Assembly: GCA_003446335.1 (NCBI GenBank)
Contig: DMAZ01000169.1
Location: 1 to 13,436 of the forward strand
Direction: 5' to 3'
Source: Lachnospiraceae bacterium
GTDB taxonomy: Bacteria; Bacillota_A; Clostridia; Lachnospirales; Lachnospiraceae
Length of the DNA: 13,436 nucleotides
Below are positions 1-7,448 of the stretch, one piece after another. How positions within the stretch are numbered: the first letter of the stretch is position 1; every line of letters starts with the position of its first letter. A model generated the notes under the pieces. The model was not told the origin of the DNA, made no database searches, and worked only from the letters and a program-made list of their open reading frames with translations. A program made the position numbers and the translations under genes.

Positions 1-936
1 CTGAAAAAGTATTTCATTATACTCGGTGCACAGACGAAAGATAAAAGAGGATGTGCCATTATCTATCGCTCCAATGAACTGATCGACGGATGGGAGTTCG
101 CCGGAGAGTTGAAAGTTCCCGGTTTCGAGAACTTCGGAGATATGTGGGAGTGTCCCGCGATCGAGAGAATAGGAGAACATGATGTGCTCTTATTCTGCCC
201 TCAGCACCTTTCCATTGAGGGACGGGGCGGAAATATTCATCATAACGGCTATCTTGTCGGAAAGATGGATTGGGAGACACTGACGTTCGAGCATGATAAT
301 TATTTCCATTTCCTTGATTTCGGATTTGATTCCTATGCCGCAGAGTGTGCCAATAATAACCCCACGGAGGGAAATGCTGTGCTGGTCGCGTGGATGGGTC
401 TTCCGGATACCTCTTATCCGACGGACGAGGAGGAATGGTCAGGATGCCTGACGCTGCCGCGTGAGCTTGTCATGAGAGACAACCGTCTCATACAGAGGCC
501 GCTTCCTGCGCTCAGTGCACTTCGTGACGGGAATGTCGAGCTTATAGACGGAAAGCTGCCGAGGGTCTGTGAAATTGAAATTTTCTGCAGCGGTGATGTG
601 GAGCTGAAGCTTTTTGCACATGAGGACGGTTCCGGAGGATATGTGTTCCGATACGACGACCGTACGCAGACAGCATCCGTTGACAAGAGCGGAATGGAAA
701 AACGGTATAATCAGAATTTCGGTGAAAAGATGGAAAGACCGCTGGCAAATCCGCTTACGCATCTGCGCATCTTTATCGACCGCAGCTCGGTGGAAATTTT
801 CGCAAACGATGGGGACGGAGTTTTCTCATCCCGCATTTTCCCGGTGGACGGGGAAGATCGCCTTATCTTTGAGGGAAGCGGAAAGATGGAAATCTGGAAA
901 CTGCGGCCTGCGATCAAAGATGAGTTCGTCGTGTGA
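1..936 (+). CDS. Glycoside hydrolase family 32 (sucrose/sucrose-6-phosphate hydrolase), 5'-truncated by window edge
   Basis: The reading frame is open from base 1 to the TGA at 934-936 (311 codons seen), so the gene begins before the window. GH32 enzymes hydrolyse beta-fructosides such as sucrose or sucrose-6-phosphate. The N-terminal WMNDPNG-type nucleophile and RDP motif lie outside the window. Visible family marks are GAQTKDKRGCAIIYRS (about residues 9-24), the MWECP motif with the acid/base Glu at residue 50 (codon 148-150), the DFGFDSYA segment, WMGLPD followed by YPTDEEEW and LTLPREL, and the C-terminal beta-sandwich signature LRIFIDRSSVEIF (about residues 255-267). No signal peptide can be assessed. 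It is separated from the polysaccharide genes by a terminator, so it probably belongs to an upstream sugar-use operon. The family call is firm; the exact substrate (sucrose, sucrose-6-P or fructan) is not decided by the sequence. Confidence 0.93.
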   Translation: MKKYFIILGAQTKDKRGCAIIYRSNELIDGWEFAGELKVPGFENFGDMWECPAIERIGEHDVLLFCPQHLSIEGRGGNIHHNGYLVGKMDWETLTFEHDNYFHFLDFGFDSYAAECANNNPTEGNAVLVAWMGLPDTSYPTDEEEWSGCLTLPRELVMRDNRLIQRPLPALSALRDGNVELIDGKLPRVCEIEIFCSGDVELKLFAHEDGSGGYVFRYDDRTQTASVDKSGMEKRYNQNFGEKMERPLANPLTHLRIFIDRSSVEIFANDGDGVFSSRIFPVDGEDRLIFEGSGKMEIWKLRPAIKDEFVV

Positions 937-962
937 TCAGGCCCTGTATCATATGAATCTTT

Positions 963-989
963 AAAAGGCTGTCCAAGGGCAGCCTTTTT
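963..989 (+). terminator. Intrinsic terminator after the GH32 gene
   Basis: AAAGGCTG at 964-971 pairs perfectly with CAGCCTTT at 980-987, with an 8-base loop, and the right arm runs directly into a T-tract (985-989). It lies 27 bases past the GH32 stop and separates that gene from the polysaccharide unit. The A-run on the left arm could also allow weak termination from the opposite strand. Confidence 0.87.
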
Positions 990-1067
990 GTTATATTTAC
1001 ACATTTTTAAAGAACGCAAGTATGCACAACTTTGGACAATAGAGCAGTAGTTAAAGGTTATTCTGTG

Positions 1068-1076
1068 TGTTATAAT
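1068..1076 (+). promoter_or_regulatory. Extended -10 promoter of the polysaccharide operon
   Basis: TGTTATAAT at 1068-1076 is a perfect extended -10 element (TGn plus consensus TATAAT). The hexamer 17 bases upstream (TAGTTA, 1048-1053) is a poor -35 match, which is tolerable for an extended -10 promoter. It lies 37 bases before the GTG start at 1114. A second TATAAT occurs at 1087-1092 without a TG extension or a usable -35. The 936-1114 gap holds only this and the terminator. This is a sequence match only, and no activator or repressor site was recognised. Confidence 0.6.
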
Positions 1077-1113
1077 AAATTGTTAATATAATGTTAAGAA
1101 AGAGGACATCTTT

Positions 1114-2190
1114 GTGGAAGTCTACTTGTTACAATTTCTAACAGTGGCAGGTGTTATCCTTGTCATGAATATGTTTGCGGGAATCGGTGTGTGCACACTG
1201 ATCAAAAAAGATATGAGTCCCGCTATCTGTGAGCTGACCGGTGCTGCTCTGATCGGTACATACCTTCAGCTTATCATGGAACCACTGGTTCTTCTTCGCG
1301 CACCGTTTCATATCGCTGCCATATTTATTGCTGTGGGTTATGCGGTCTTTACCGTGATCGGAATCGTGTGTTTTGTCAGAATGGTGATCAGGAAAAAAGA
1401 CATTGCGGAAAAGCCCGCCAGGGGCAATCTGATCATGGGAATCCTCCTCTATTCGGCTGTTATCGGGATAACACTATTCGTGATCTATAATTCTCTTGTT
1501 CTTCAGCATGTGGATGAGGATGATACGAGATTTGTCGTGAACGCGATGGATATGGTCGAAAACAATACCCTGTTCCTCACCAATCCCGCCAACGGACGTA
1601 TTATCGACGGCTGGTACGGAGAACTTCTCAAGGATGTTGTATCTCCCTATTCGGTATTCCCCGCTGCTGTTGCCTATTTTACAGGGATGAAAGCAGTGAC
1701 GGTCTTTCACTCCATTATGCCCATGATCATTCTTGTAATAATCTCCTGTCTTTATTACGAGTTGGCGGACCGATTCTTCCCGAGACGCAGGGATTATAAG
1801 AGTCTGTTCGTAATATTTGTCTGGATCGTTAATATATTCGGTTATTACTCAGTCTATGGGCAGGAGACTTTTATGATGACCAGGTTGTGGCAGGGCAAGT
1901 CCATTGTCGCGGCAGTCGGTATTCCGGCAGTCATCATGCTCCTTCTGGATGTCTATAATGAACCGTATCGGAAAACTACATACATTTTACTTGCCATGCT
2001 AAATACGAGTATGTGTTTTTTCTCCGGAATGGGCATCATTCTTATGGCGATCATGACAGGCTGTTATGCTGTAGTATATGCCGCCTCGAAGAAAGATCTC
2101 AGGATCCTTTTTTATCTGGGGCTTTCCTGTCTCCCTAATATTATATGCTATGTTATTCATCTGGGCCTGAAGCACTGGGTTCTCCGATAG
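1114..2190 (+). CDS. DUF6077-like polytopic GT-C-type membrane protein, N-terminal part (frameshifted gene)
   Basis: A 358-residue, strongly hydrophobic protein with many membrane helices (for example about residues 4-28, 38-60, 65-92 and 106-130). It starts at GTG 1114, supported by the AGAGGA site at 1101-1106. After the fourth hydrophobic stretch comes HVDEDD (132-137), an acidic motif just outside the membrane like the metal/substrate site in the first extracytoplasmic loop of GT-C glycosyltransferases and of DUF6077 proteins, to which I assign it from overall pattern. Such enzymes use polyprenyl-phosphate sugars outside the membrane, which fits the GtrB-like gene two positions downstream. 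The frame ends at TAG 2188-2190 in the middle of the membrane region, and the rest of the protein continues in the -1 frame (next entry). From 1114 to 3266 the length is one base short of whole codons; restoring one base would give about 717 residues. The family name is moderately sure, the membrane topology very sure. Confidence 0.72.
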   Translation: MEVYLLQFLTVAGVILVMNMFAGIGVCTLIKKDMSPAICELTGAALIGTYLQLIMEPLVLLRAPFHIAAIFIAVGYAVFTVIGIVCFVRMVIRKKDIAEKPARGNLIMGILLYSAVIGITLFVIYNSLVLQHVDEDDTRFVVNAMDMVENNTLFLTNPANGRIIDGWYGELLKDVVSPYSVFPAAVAYFTGMKAVTVFHSIMPMIILVIISCLYYELADRFFPRRRDYKSLFVIFVWIVNIFGYYSVYGQETFMMTRLWQGKSIVAAVGIPAVIMLLLDVYNEPYRKTTYILLAMLNTSMCFFSGMGIILMAIMTGCYAVVYAASKKDLRILFYLGLSCLPNIICYVIHLGLKHWVLR

Positions 2191-3266
2191 GACGAATTAT
2201 GATATTTGACGATTTTAAGAAAGTTTATGAACTGGCAGTAGCCTATATAGGGAACGGACGTTACTTTGCGTTTGCAGTCGCATCCCTTCTGTTTCTTTTT
2301 GTCACATCGAAAAAAATCAGACCGCGCCTGATATATCCCACCATGCTCCTGATCCTGGTCATAGGGACACCATGGCTGTATCATTATGTCTTTAACCGTG
2401 ATGCTTACTGGAGAACATTTTGGATGTTCCCCATGACTATTTTTATTGCGGTCTTCTGTGTGAGACTGATACAGGCATGTCAGACGATACCTGAGCGGAT
2501 CGGGATGACGGTCATTTTGGTCCTTGTTCTGGTCTTCATGGGGACAAATATGTACACGGCCGAGAGGACGAAACCGAACGGCGAGAAAGAGAGGATCCTC
2601 ACAAAGGCGACCAACCCTGAAAAGGTGTCGAAAGGGGCGAAGGAAGTCGCAGATCTCCTCCTTTCAATTGAAGAAGAGCCGAAAGCGATCACTCGAAAAA
2701 AATATGTATATGAGCTGCGTCAGTATTCCTCTAAAATAAAATTGTTTTACGGAAGAGATATTGATGGCTTTATTATAGGTCCGGTCAATAAAGGCTGGAG
2801 AGTCGAAGTCCATAAAAATCTGGAAAGCAGTTCCCCGAATTATAATCGGGTCCTTCAGATCGCGGATAAGTCGGGGTATAATTTTCTGATTACTTCCTCA
2901 CAATACAGGATCAATGATACTCTGCTCGACAGATACGGATATCGCGAAATTGCCATTCTGGATGGCAGCGCGGTTTATTATAAGGAGGTCACATTCGCTG
3001 AGCTGCAGGCGGAGGCTGAGGCAGGCGCTGAACAGTCAGATGAATCTTTGACCGGATCCGTTGCGGACAATTCAGAAGAACCGATACCGGATACTTCAGA
3101 AAGTATTTCGGCCGATGCTTCAGAAAGTATTCCGGCCGATGCTTCAGAAGAAACAATACAGGACAGCAGCGTAACGGAAAGCGTATCCGGGGATTCAGAA
3201 GACTCTTCCGATTCCGAGCAAGCCGGCGGGGTGGAGATCCTGCAGGAGTTCGCGGCACAATCCTGA
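2145..3266 (+). CDS. DUF6077-like membrane protein, C-terminal part (other side of frameshift)
   Basis: This frame opens after a TAA at 2136-2138 and carries the second half of the protein begun at 1114. It has several membrane helices, then FNRDAYWRTFWMFP, typical of the later transmembrane region of this family, then a soluble domain ending near RYGYREIAILDGSAVYYKE. A Ser/Asp/Glu-rich tail of about 75 residues, not expected for the family, follows and includes an 8-residue tandem repeat. The first residues (MLCYSSGPEAL) look like out-of-frame translation, so 2145 is unlikely to be a natural start. ATG 2199 has AGGA at 2189-2192 six bases upstream and could allow reinitiation to make a separate half-protein. 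No slippery heptamer for programmed -1 frameshifting was seen in the overlap 2139-2190. It is therefore either a disrupted gene, a sequencing error, or a genuinely split two-part enzyme. Confidence 0.68.
   Translation: MLCYSSGPEALGSPIGRIMIFDDFKKVYELAVAYIGNGRYFAFAVASLLFLFVTSKKIRPRLIYPTMLLILVIGTPWLYHYVFNRDAYWRTFWMFPMTIFIAVFCVRLIQACQTIPERIGMTVILVLVLVFMGTNMYTAERTKPNGEKERILTKATNPEKVSKGAKEVADLLLSIEEEPKAITRKKYVYELRQYSSKIKLFYGRDIDGFIIGPVNKGWRVEVHKNLESSSPNYNRVLQIADKSGYNFLITSSQYRINDTLLDRYGYREIAILDGSAVYYKEVTFAELQAEAEAGAEQSDESLTGSVADNSEEPIPDTSESISADASESIPADASEETIQDSSVTESVSGDSEDSSDSEQAGGVEILQEFAAQS
3090..3149 (+). repeat. 24-bp in-frame tandem repeat encoding a Ser/Asp/Glu tail
   Basis: Two and a half copies of a 24-bp unit: 3090-3113, 3114-3137 and a half copy at 3138-3149. 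They encode DTSESISA, DASESIPA and DASE. The first two copies differ at only two positions, so the expansion looks recent. They lie in the acidic C-terminal tail of the DUF6077-like protein. Confidence 0.85.
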
Positions 3267-3318
3267 CATTTTACACAGCAGTATCGGTAATGAACATATG
3301 AAAGGGTACGAAGATCAA

Positions 3319-3372
3319 GAAAGAGGAATATTGTCATGAAAAGCAATTCTGGCAATGACCTCTTTCCTTTTT
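3319..3372 (+). terminator. Intergenic hairpin with T-tract before the GtrB-like gene (terminator or attenuator)
   Basis: GAAAGAGG at 3319-3326 pairs perfectly with CCTCTTTC at 3359-3366; inside it ATTG (3330-3333) can pair with CAAT (3353-3356). TTTTT follows at 3368-3372. This is terminator-like, yet the next gene starts only 17 bases later and no promoter is visible between them, so partial read-through or regulated attenuation inside the operon is more likely than a hard stop. The 3267-3388 gap holds nothing else except the small ORF described next. Confidence 0.5.
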
Positions 3373-3377
3373 CATAG
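3336..3377 (+). CDS. Possible 13-codon leader ORF inside the hairpin
   Basis: ATG 3336 to TAG 3375-3377 encodes MKSNSGNDLFPFS. The AAGAGGA at 3321-3327, eight bases before the ATG, is a good ribosome binding site and lies in the left arm of the hairpin, so folding would hide it. The ORF runs through the right arm, so ribosomes translating it would melt the stem. It ends 11 bases before the GtrB-like start. It may be chance. The peptide resembles nothing I know and has no run of one amino acid as in classic biosynthetic leaders. Confidence 0.22.
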   Translation: MKSNSGNDLFPFS

Positions 3378-3388
3378 CGGGGAGAAAA

Positions 3389-4342
3389 ATGGTTTTATAC
3401 GTAGTTGTGCCTTGTTATAACGAGGAGGAAGTCCTTCCGGAAACTACCCGTAGGCTTCGCCTCAAAATGAATGGCTTTATTGAGAGCGGGAAAATATCCC
3501 CAGACAGCAGGGTCTTACTGGTGAATGACGGAAGCGCAGACAACACCTGGAATCTTATTCGGAAAATCCATTCGGAAGATCCTTTATTTCAGGGACTCTC
3601 TCTGTCACGGAACCGGGGACACCAGAATGCGCTCCTGGCAGGTCTTATGACAGCCAAAGACAGATGTGACGGGTGCATCAGCATGGATGCCGATCTTCAG
3701 GATGATATCAATGCGATGGACGGTATGATAGACAAGTACTATGAAGGGTGCGATATTGTCTATGGAGTAAGGAACCGCAGAGAGACAGATACTTTCTTTA
3801 AGAGGAATACTGCTCTTATGTTTTATCGGCTCATGAGCATGATGGGCGTACAGATGGTACCGAATCATGCGGATTACAGATTTATGAGCCGAAGAGCACT
3901 GAACGGTCTGGCCGAATTCAGGGAAGTGAATCTTTTCCTTAGGGGAATTGTACCCATGATCGGATATAAGACGGGTGAAGTCTACTATGACCGTGCGGAG
4001 AGGTTCGCGGGAGAGAGCAAATACCCTCTGCGGAAGATGCTGGCTTTTGCCATGGACGGCATTACATCCCTCTCAGTCGTTCCGATCAGAATGATTACCG
4101 CTCTGGGAACAGGGGTATTTCTTATAAGTATGCTGTTCTTAATATGGGGTATCGTACAGCGCCTGAGAGGTGCGACGGTACCGGGTTGGAGTTCTATTAT
4201 CGTGTCTGTCTGGGCAATAGGCGGACTTATTCTGCTTTCACTGGGAGTTTTGGGGGAATATATAGGCAGAATATATCTTGAGACGAAGGGAAGACCTCGT
4301 TTTATGATAGATGAGTATCTGTCTGACGAGGAAAAAGTGTGA
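3389..4342 (+). CDS. GtrB/DPM1-like polyprenyl-phosphate glycosyltransferase (GT2)
   Basis: A 317-residue GT-A glycosyltransferase of the dolichyl/undecaprenyl-phosphate sugar synthase type. It would transfer a hexose from a nucleotide sugar to undecaprenyl phosphate on the inner face of the membrane. Motifs in order: VVVPCYNEEEVL (5-16), VNDGSADNTW (45-54), SLSRNRGHQNA (71-81), the metal-binding DADLQDD (100-106), and the acceptor-side block from about 184 to 218 (FLRG, GYK, YDRAERFAGESKYPLRK). Two C-terminal membrane helices (about 231-254 and 267-290) are followed by YIGRIYLETKGRPRF, the usual GtrB ending. Length and layout are complete for the family. The start ATG has GGGGAG at 3379-3384. 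Next to a GT-C-like membrane protein, it likely supplies the lipid-linked sugar that protein uses, as in Gtr-type modification systems. No GtrA-like small flippase is seen. The sugar transferred cannot be told. Confidence 0.9.
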   Translation: MVLYVVVPCYNEEEVLPETTRRLRLKMNGFIESGKISPDSRVLLVNDGSADNTWNLIRKIHSEDPLFQGLSLSRNRGHQNALLAGLMTAKDRCDGCISMDADLQDDINAMDGMIDKYYEGCDIVYGVRNRRETDTFFKRNTALMFYRLMSMMGVQMVPNHADYRFMSRRALNGLAEFREVNLFLRGIVPMIGYKTGEVYYDRAERFAGESKYPLRKMLAFAMDGITSLSVVPIRMITALGTGVFLISMLFLIWGIVQRLRGATVPGWSSIIVSVWAIGGLILLSLGVLGEYIGRIYLETKGRPRFMIDEYLSDEEKV

Positions 4343-4368
4343 TTTAAAAGGGAAGGAAGGGGAAGGAC

Positions 4369-5847
4369 ATGAACTCTGAGTATAATTTTGAGAGGACGGT
4401 CGATCTTATCAGTTTTTTAAAGGCGGCCTTTAAAAACTGGAGGCAGATGTTGATTCTCGGCTTCATATGTGCATTGCTTCTGGGTATGGTGCCGGTGTAT
4501 GAGTACAAAACGGAAAAGAACAAAAAATCTTCTCAGACATCCACAGAGGAGGCTGAAGACAGCGGTAAGTATATAACCTCAGAGGAGTATAATGCTTCTC
4601 TTAGTGATTTCGAGCAGAAGTTGTTCAGCAAAAAACAGTATCTGATTAATTCTATTCTTATGAAGATCGACCCTTTCGACGAGGTAAGGGCAAGGAAATA
4701 TCTGTATATAGATCTGATTTTGGAGGAAGAGGATCTTGAAGAACTGAACGGGATAGAGGATATGCTCGATGTTGCCGCTGCAAGCTCCGGTTCTTCTGAT
4801 AATGATAACACGGAAACATCCGCTGAACCTGATAACGGGTCGGAAAGCGATGGCGGTTCAAACGCAAAGATCCAGTACCTCCTGTCTCGAGTAATAAGTG
4901 ATTACGACTATTTTATAAGGACACGCATCGACTGGACCGAGCTGGCTGAAAAAACGGGGATCGAAGGGAAGTACCTCAGAGAATGTGTGATCATCGATGC
5001 CGCGGCAGACAAAGCCAAAATTACCATCTGTGTAAAACATTATGATGCGGACGAGGCTGAAGAAATCGCGAACTATGTCGTTGAAAAAGTACTGGAAGAG
5101 CAGGAAGCCGTTAAAGAAAGGTTTTCGAATCATGATATTATTGTTCAGGATGGCGGTCTCGAAGTTGCTTATGACACCAGCTTGAAAAATTATCAGGAGA
5201 ACTTCGTGAGCGAGCTTGCGACGACGCAGACCCGTTATGACAATTTTAAATCCGCGAAATCTGATTTTGTCTATAATGCTCCGAGCAGCACGAAGCTGAA
5301 TAAGAAAGCAATCCTTCGGAATCTGGTCGTTGGTTTTGTCGGCGGATGTTTAATCATATTTGCCATCAGTGCTGTTATGGTGTTTGCCGGAGGCAAGGTC
5401 ATCAGCGCGAAGGAGCTGTCCTTATCTTATGATCTGAAGCCGCTCGCGTCTCTGACATCGACCGGAAAGAAAAAGGCGGCGGCATTTGTTGATACCTGGA
5501 TCGAGAATATCGGTCTGGGAGGTGATAAGAAGCTGTCAGAGGATGAACGATATAAAAAGGCCGCTCAGATGGCAGAACTCTATGCACTTGATGCTGAAAA
5601 ACTGACTCTGACGGGAGATGTAACCATCGATGAACTGCAGACGGTGAAAGAAAAGCTCCAGTCAAATCTCTCGAATATTGAACTGGTCTGCTGTGATACG
5701 CTCCTCGGACATACATCGGAGCTTCGCGAGAGCAACGGGGTCATTCTTGTTGAGAAGAAGAACAGCTCGAGGGTGAGCGAGATTGAGACGGATATCGGGA
5801 TCATCGCGGAAATGAAGATGCCGATCATCGGTGTTATCCTTCTGTAA
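4369..5847 (+). CDS. Wzz/YveK-like polysaccharide chain-length (co-polymerase) protein with C-terminal BY-kinase-like remnant
   Basis: A 492-residue protein starting at ATG 4369 with AAGGGG at 4357-4362. It has the Wzz layout: short cytoplasmic N-terminus (VDLISFLKAAFKNWRQM), membrane helix about 27-46, a long extracytoplasmic domain, and a second helix about 316-341. The outer domain holds a Ser/Asp/Glu/Gly-rich low-complexity stretch (about 136-166). Unlike plain Wzz proteins there are about 150 more residues after the second helix. Their end (NGVILVEKKNSSRVSE at 456-471, then MPIIGVILL at 484-492) resembles the last strands of bacterial tyrosine kinase domains (CpsD/YwqD/Wzc), but no Walker A GKS/T motif or C-terminal tyrosine cluster is visible. 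Wzz-type proteins control chain length in Wzy-dependent polymerisation and a Wzy-like gene is in the same operon. Role as co-polymerase: fairly sure; the kinase relation is inference. Confidence 0.75.
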   Translation: MNSEYNFERTVDLISFLKAAFKNWRQMLILGFICALLLGMVPVYEYKTEKNKKSSQTSTEEAEDSGKYITSEEYNASLSDFEQKLFSKKQYLINSILMKIDPFDEVRARKYLYIDLILEEEDLEELNGIEDMLDVAAASSGSSDNDNTETSAEPDNGSESDGGSNAKIQYLLSRVISDYDYFIRTRIDWTELAEKTGIEGKYLRECVIIDAAADKAKITICVKHYDADEAEEIANYVVEKVLEEQEAVKERFSNHDIIVQDGGLEVAYDTSLKNYQENFVSELATTQTRYDNFKSAKSDFVYNAPSSTKLNKKAILRNLVVGFVGGCLIIFAISAVMVFAGGKVISAKELSLSYDLKPLASLTSTGKKKAAAFVDTWIENIGLGGDKKLSEDERYKKAAQMAELYALDAEKLTLTGDVTIDELQTVKEKLQSNLSNIELVCCDTLLGHTSELRESNGVILVEKKNSSRVSEIETDIGIIAEMKMPIIGVILL

Positions 5848-5930
5848 TCATTGAAAAATGCATACCCTGTATGATTACGACTGTGAGGTCATGATCAGAT
5901 GGGAAGTTTGAGTCAGGGAGAGTACAGAGA

Positions 5931-7448
5931 ATGATCCAGTCACTGAAAAAGAAAACCGGCCGTGTGATGAGGAGTCTTCGATACCTCAAGCGCATGCAGG
6001 CAGGAAGCATGGCTCCCATTCATATCTCCGGAGATAAAGTGAAGGAGAGAAGGGATTATTACGATACGGTCGTTCAGAAATTCGTGCAGGAGATGAAAGC
6101 CTGCCGGGAAACAGATACGTTCGAATTTCCGCAGAATGAAATCTTTTCGGGCTATGATATCCTGAGCTTCAACGGTGACCGCATGGGAAAAGTCTTCGCG
6201 AAAGACGGGGAAATATATCGCGGAATATACAGGGAAAGCTGTGATGATTTCAAGCAAATGTGGAAGACCGGACTTCTCCAGGTCCTTTCCCGTCACGGCT
6301 TTATTCCGGAGACCGTGATCTCAGGTTACTATACGGATGAATACCCGATCATCCTGAGACATGGCACTGTGGATATGAATGCCTCAAAGCTATGGTCTTA
6401 TAATATGCTCGTTGCGGCTTCCATTCGGATCAGCCTGATCAATACGATTGCGAGACAGGTGGGTTTTACCCTTCATGACGGGCATATGAATAATGTTACA
6501 TTCTACCTTGGCGAACCCGTCTTTACGGATATCGGTTCTTTTGTGAAAGACCGGGGACAGATAACGGTATGTAATAAGGAAATTGTATTTACAGGCTGTT
6601 ATCGATGCGTGTTCCAGCTTCTCGGAAACTTTATGCTTTCCCGAAGCCAGCCTTATGATGAAGCCAATAACATGATCTGGATCACGCCCAGATATTATGA
6701 TGACCTGACGGAAGAGTACAGACTGGCTCTTTCAAAGTTCCGATCCTATCACAGGTTCAGAAGCTCCCCGGCAGTGAACAGAATCATTCACAGGATCTTT
6801 GACTGCTGGGATGTCAGACCGGAGTATCTGGAAGCGCTTTTCAGGCTCAGGACCGATATCGGTACGAACGCCTATGAGGAAGATGTGCGCCGTATAACAG
6901 AGGCGGTAGAGGAAGCCGGCATAGATGCTCGTTCCGCAGTCGATGTCGGCGGCACGAAAGGCAGGATGTCGGAGCAACTTTATAAGAAGTATAAAATGAA
7001 AGTGACTGACTGTGAGACAGATGATTTTTCTTGTGACATGTCAGTTGCGTTCTTTGACCGCGAAAAAATACCCGGCAATGTATATGCCTTTCATTATCTT
7101 TACGGCTGTGATCCCGATTCAAGAAAAAGCGTGCGTGCCGAACTGGTGACATGTGCGGATATTACGCATAATGTTTTTTCCGTGCAGCAGTACCGCATAG
7201 ATTCTCTGATCAACTCTCTGCGCAAGATGACAGATAAGTATGTTGTTGTGACCTATTATCCGTTCAGAACAGTCCCGGAAAGATATATCCCCAGGGTGGA
7301 TGAGCAGGGAGAAGAGGACATTGCGTACTTTACAGACACGTTCAGTTTATTTTTTGAGCCGCTTCTGAAAAAAGAATTCGGCGATTCCACCGGAACCGCT
7401 GCGGAAAAGGAAAATTATTGTCTGCTTCTTGCAGGCCGGGTCAGATAA
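5931..7448 (+). CDS. Kinase-like domain fused to class I SAM-dependent methyltransferase (NoeA-like)
   Basis: A 505-residue soluble protein with AGGGAGAG at 5915-5922 before its ATG. The N-terminal part (about 75-240) has a protein/aminoglycoside-kinase-like layout: MGKVFAKDGEIYRGIY as a possible nucleotide-binding hairpin, HDGHMNN (182-188) matching the kinase catalytic loop pattern of Asp, four residues, Asn, and FTDIGSF (198-204) in the DFG position 12 residues later. The C-terminal half has SAM-binding motif I, AVDVGGTKGRMSEQL (336-350), and the following acidic strand end (VTDCETD, 358-364). The same order, a KD-x4-N/PVF-D-x-x-SF segment followed by a methyltransferase, occurs in nodulation-protein NoeA-like methyltransferases of rhizobia and in some polysaccharide loci; I recognise it from pattern, not from a search. 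The substrate is unknown. In this operon it might methylate or phosphorylate-and-methylate a glycan end, or modify a lipid-linked intermediate. Its stop TAA overlaps the next start (TAATG), showing translational coupling with the flippase. Confidence 0.62.
   Translation: MIQSLKKKTGRVMRSLRYLKRMQAGSMAPIHISGDKVKERRDYYDTVVQKFVQEMKACRETDTFEFPQNEIFSGYDILSFNGDRMGKVFAKDGEIYRGIYRESCDDFKQMWKTGLLQVLSRHGFIPETVISGYYTDEYPIILRHGTVDMNASKLWSYNMLVAASIRISLINTIARQVGFTLHDGHMNNVTFYLGEPVFTDIGSFVKDRGQITVCNKEIVFTGCYRCVFQLLGNFMLSRSQPYDEANNMIWITPRYYDDLTEEYRLALSKFRSYHRFRSSPAVNRIIHRIFDCWDVRPEYLEALFRLRTDIGTNAYEEDVRRITEAVEEAGIDARSAVDVGGTKGRMSEQLYKKYKMKVTDCETDDFSCDMSVAFFDREKIPGNVYAFHYLYGCDPDSRKSVRAELVTCADITHNVFSVQQYRIDSLINSLRKMTDKYVVVTYYPFRTVPERYIPRVDEQGEEDIAYFTDTFSLFFEPLLKKEFGDSTGTAAEKENYCLLLAGRVR

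Noticed and set aside
1087..1092. Second TATAAT as the main -10 element
   Set aside because: It has no TG extension and TGTGTG at the -35 distance; the element at 1071-1076 is better.
2139..2190. Programmed -1 ribosomal frameshift in the DUF6077-like gene
   Set aside because: No X-XXY-YYZ slippery heptamer lies in the only window where both frames are open; the T6 run at 2108-2113 is upstream of the TAA that closes the second frame.
5861..5874. Short CATAC/GTATG hairpin after the Wzz-like gene
   Set aside because: Only a five-base stem with a three-base loop and no T-tract, so it cannot be supported as a terminator.
7418..7447. TTG at 7418 as start of the flippase
   Set aside because: It lies within the upstream gene and the TAATG overlap at 7446-7450 gives a more natural coupled start.
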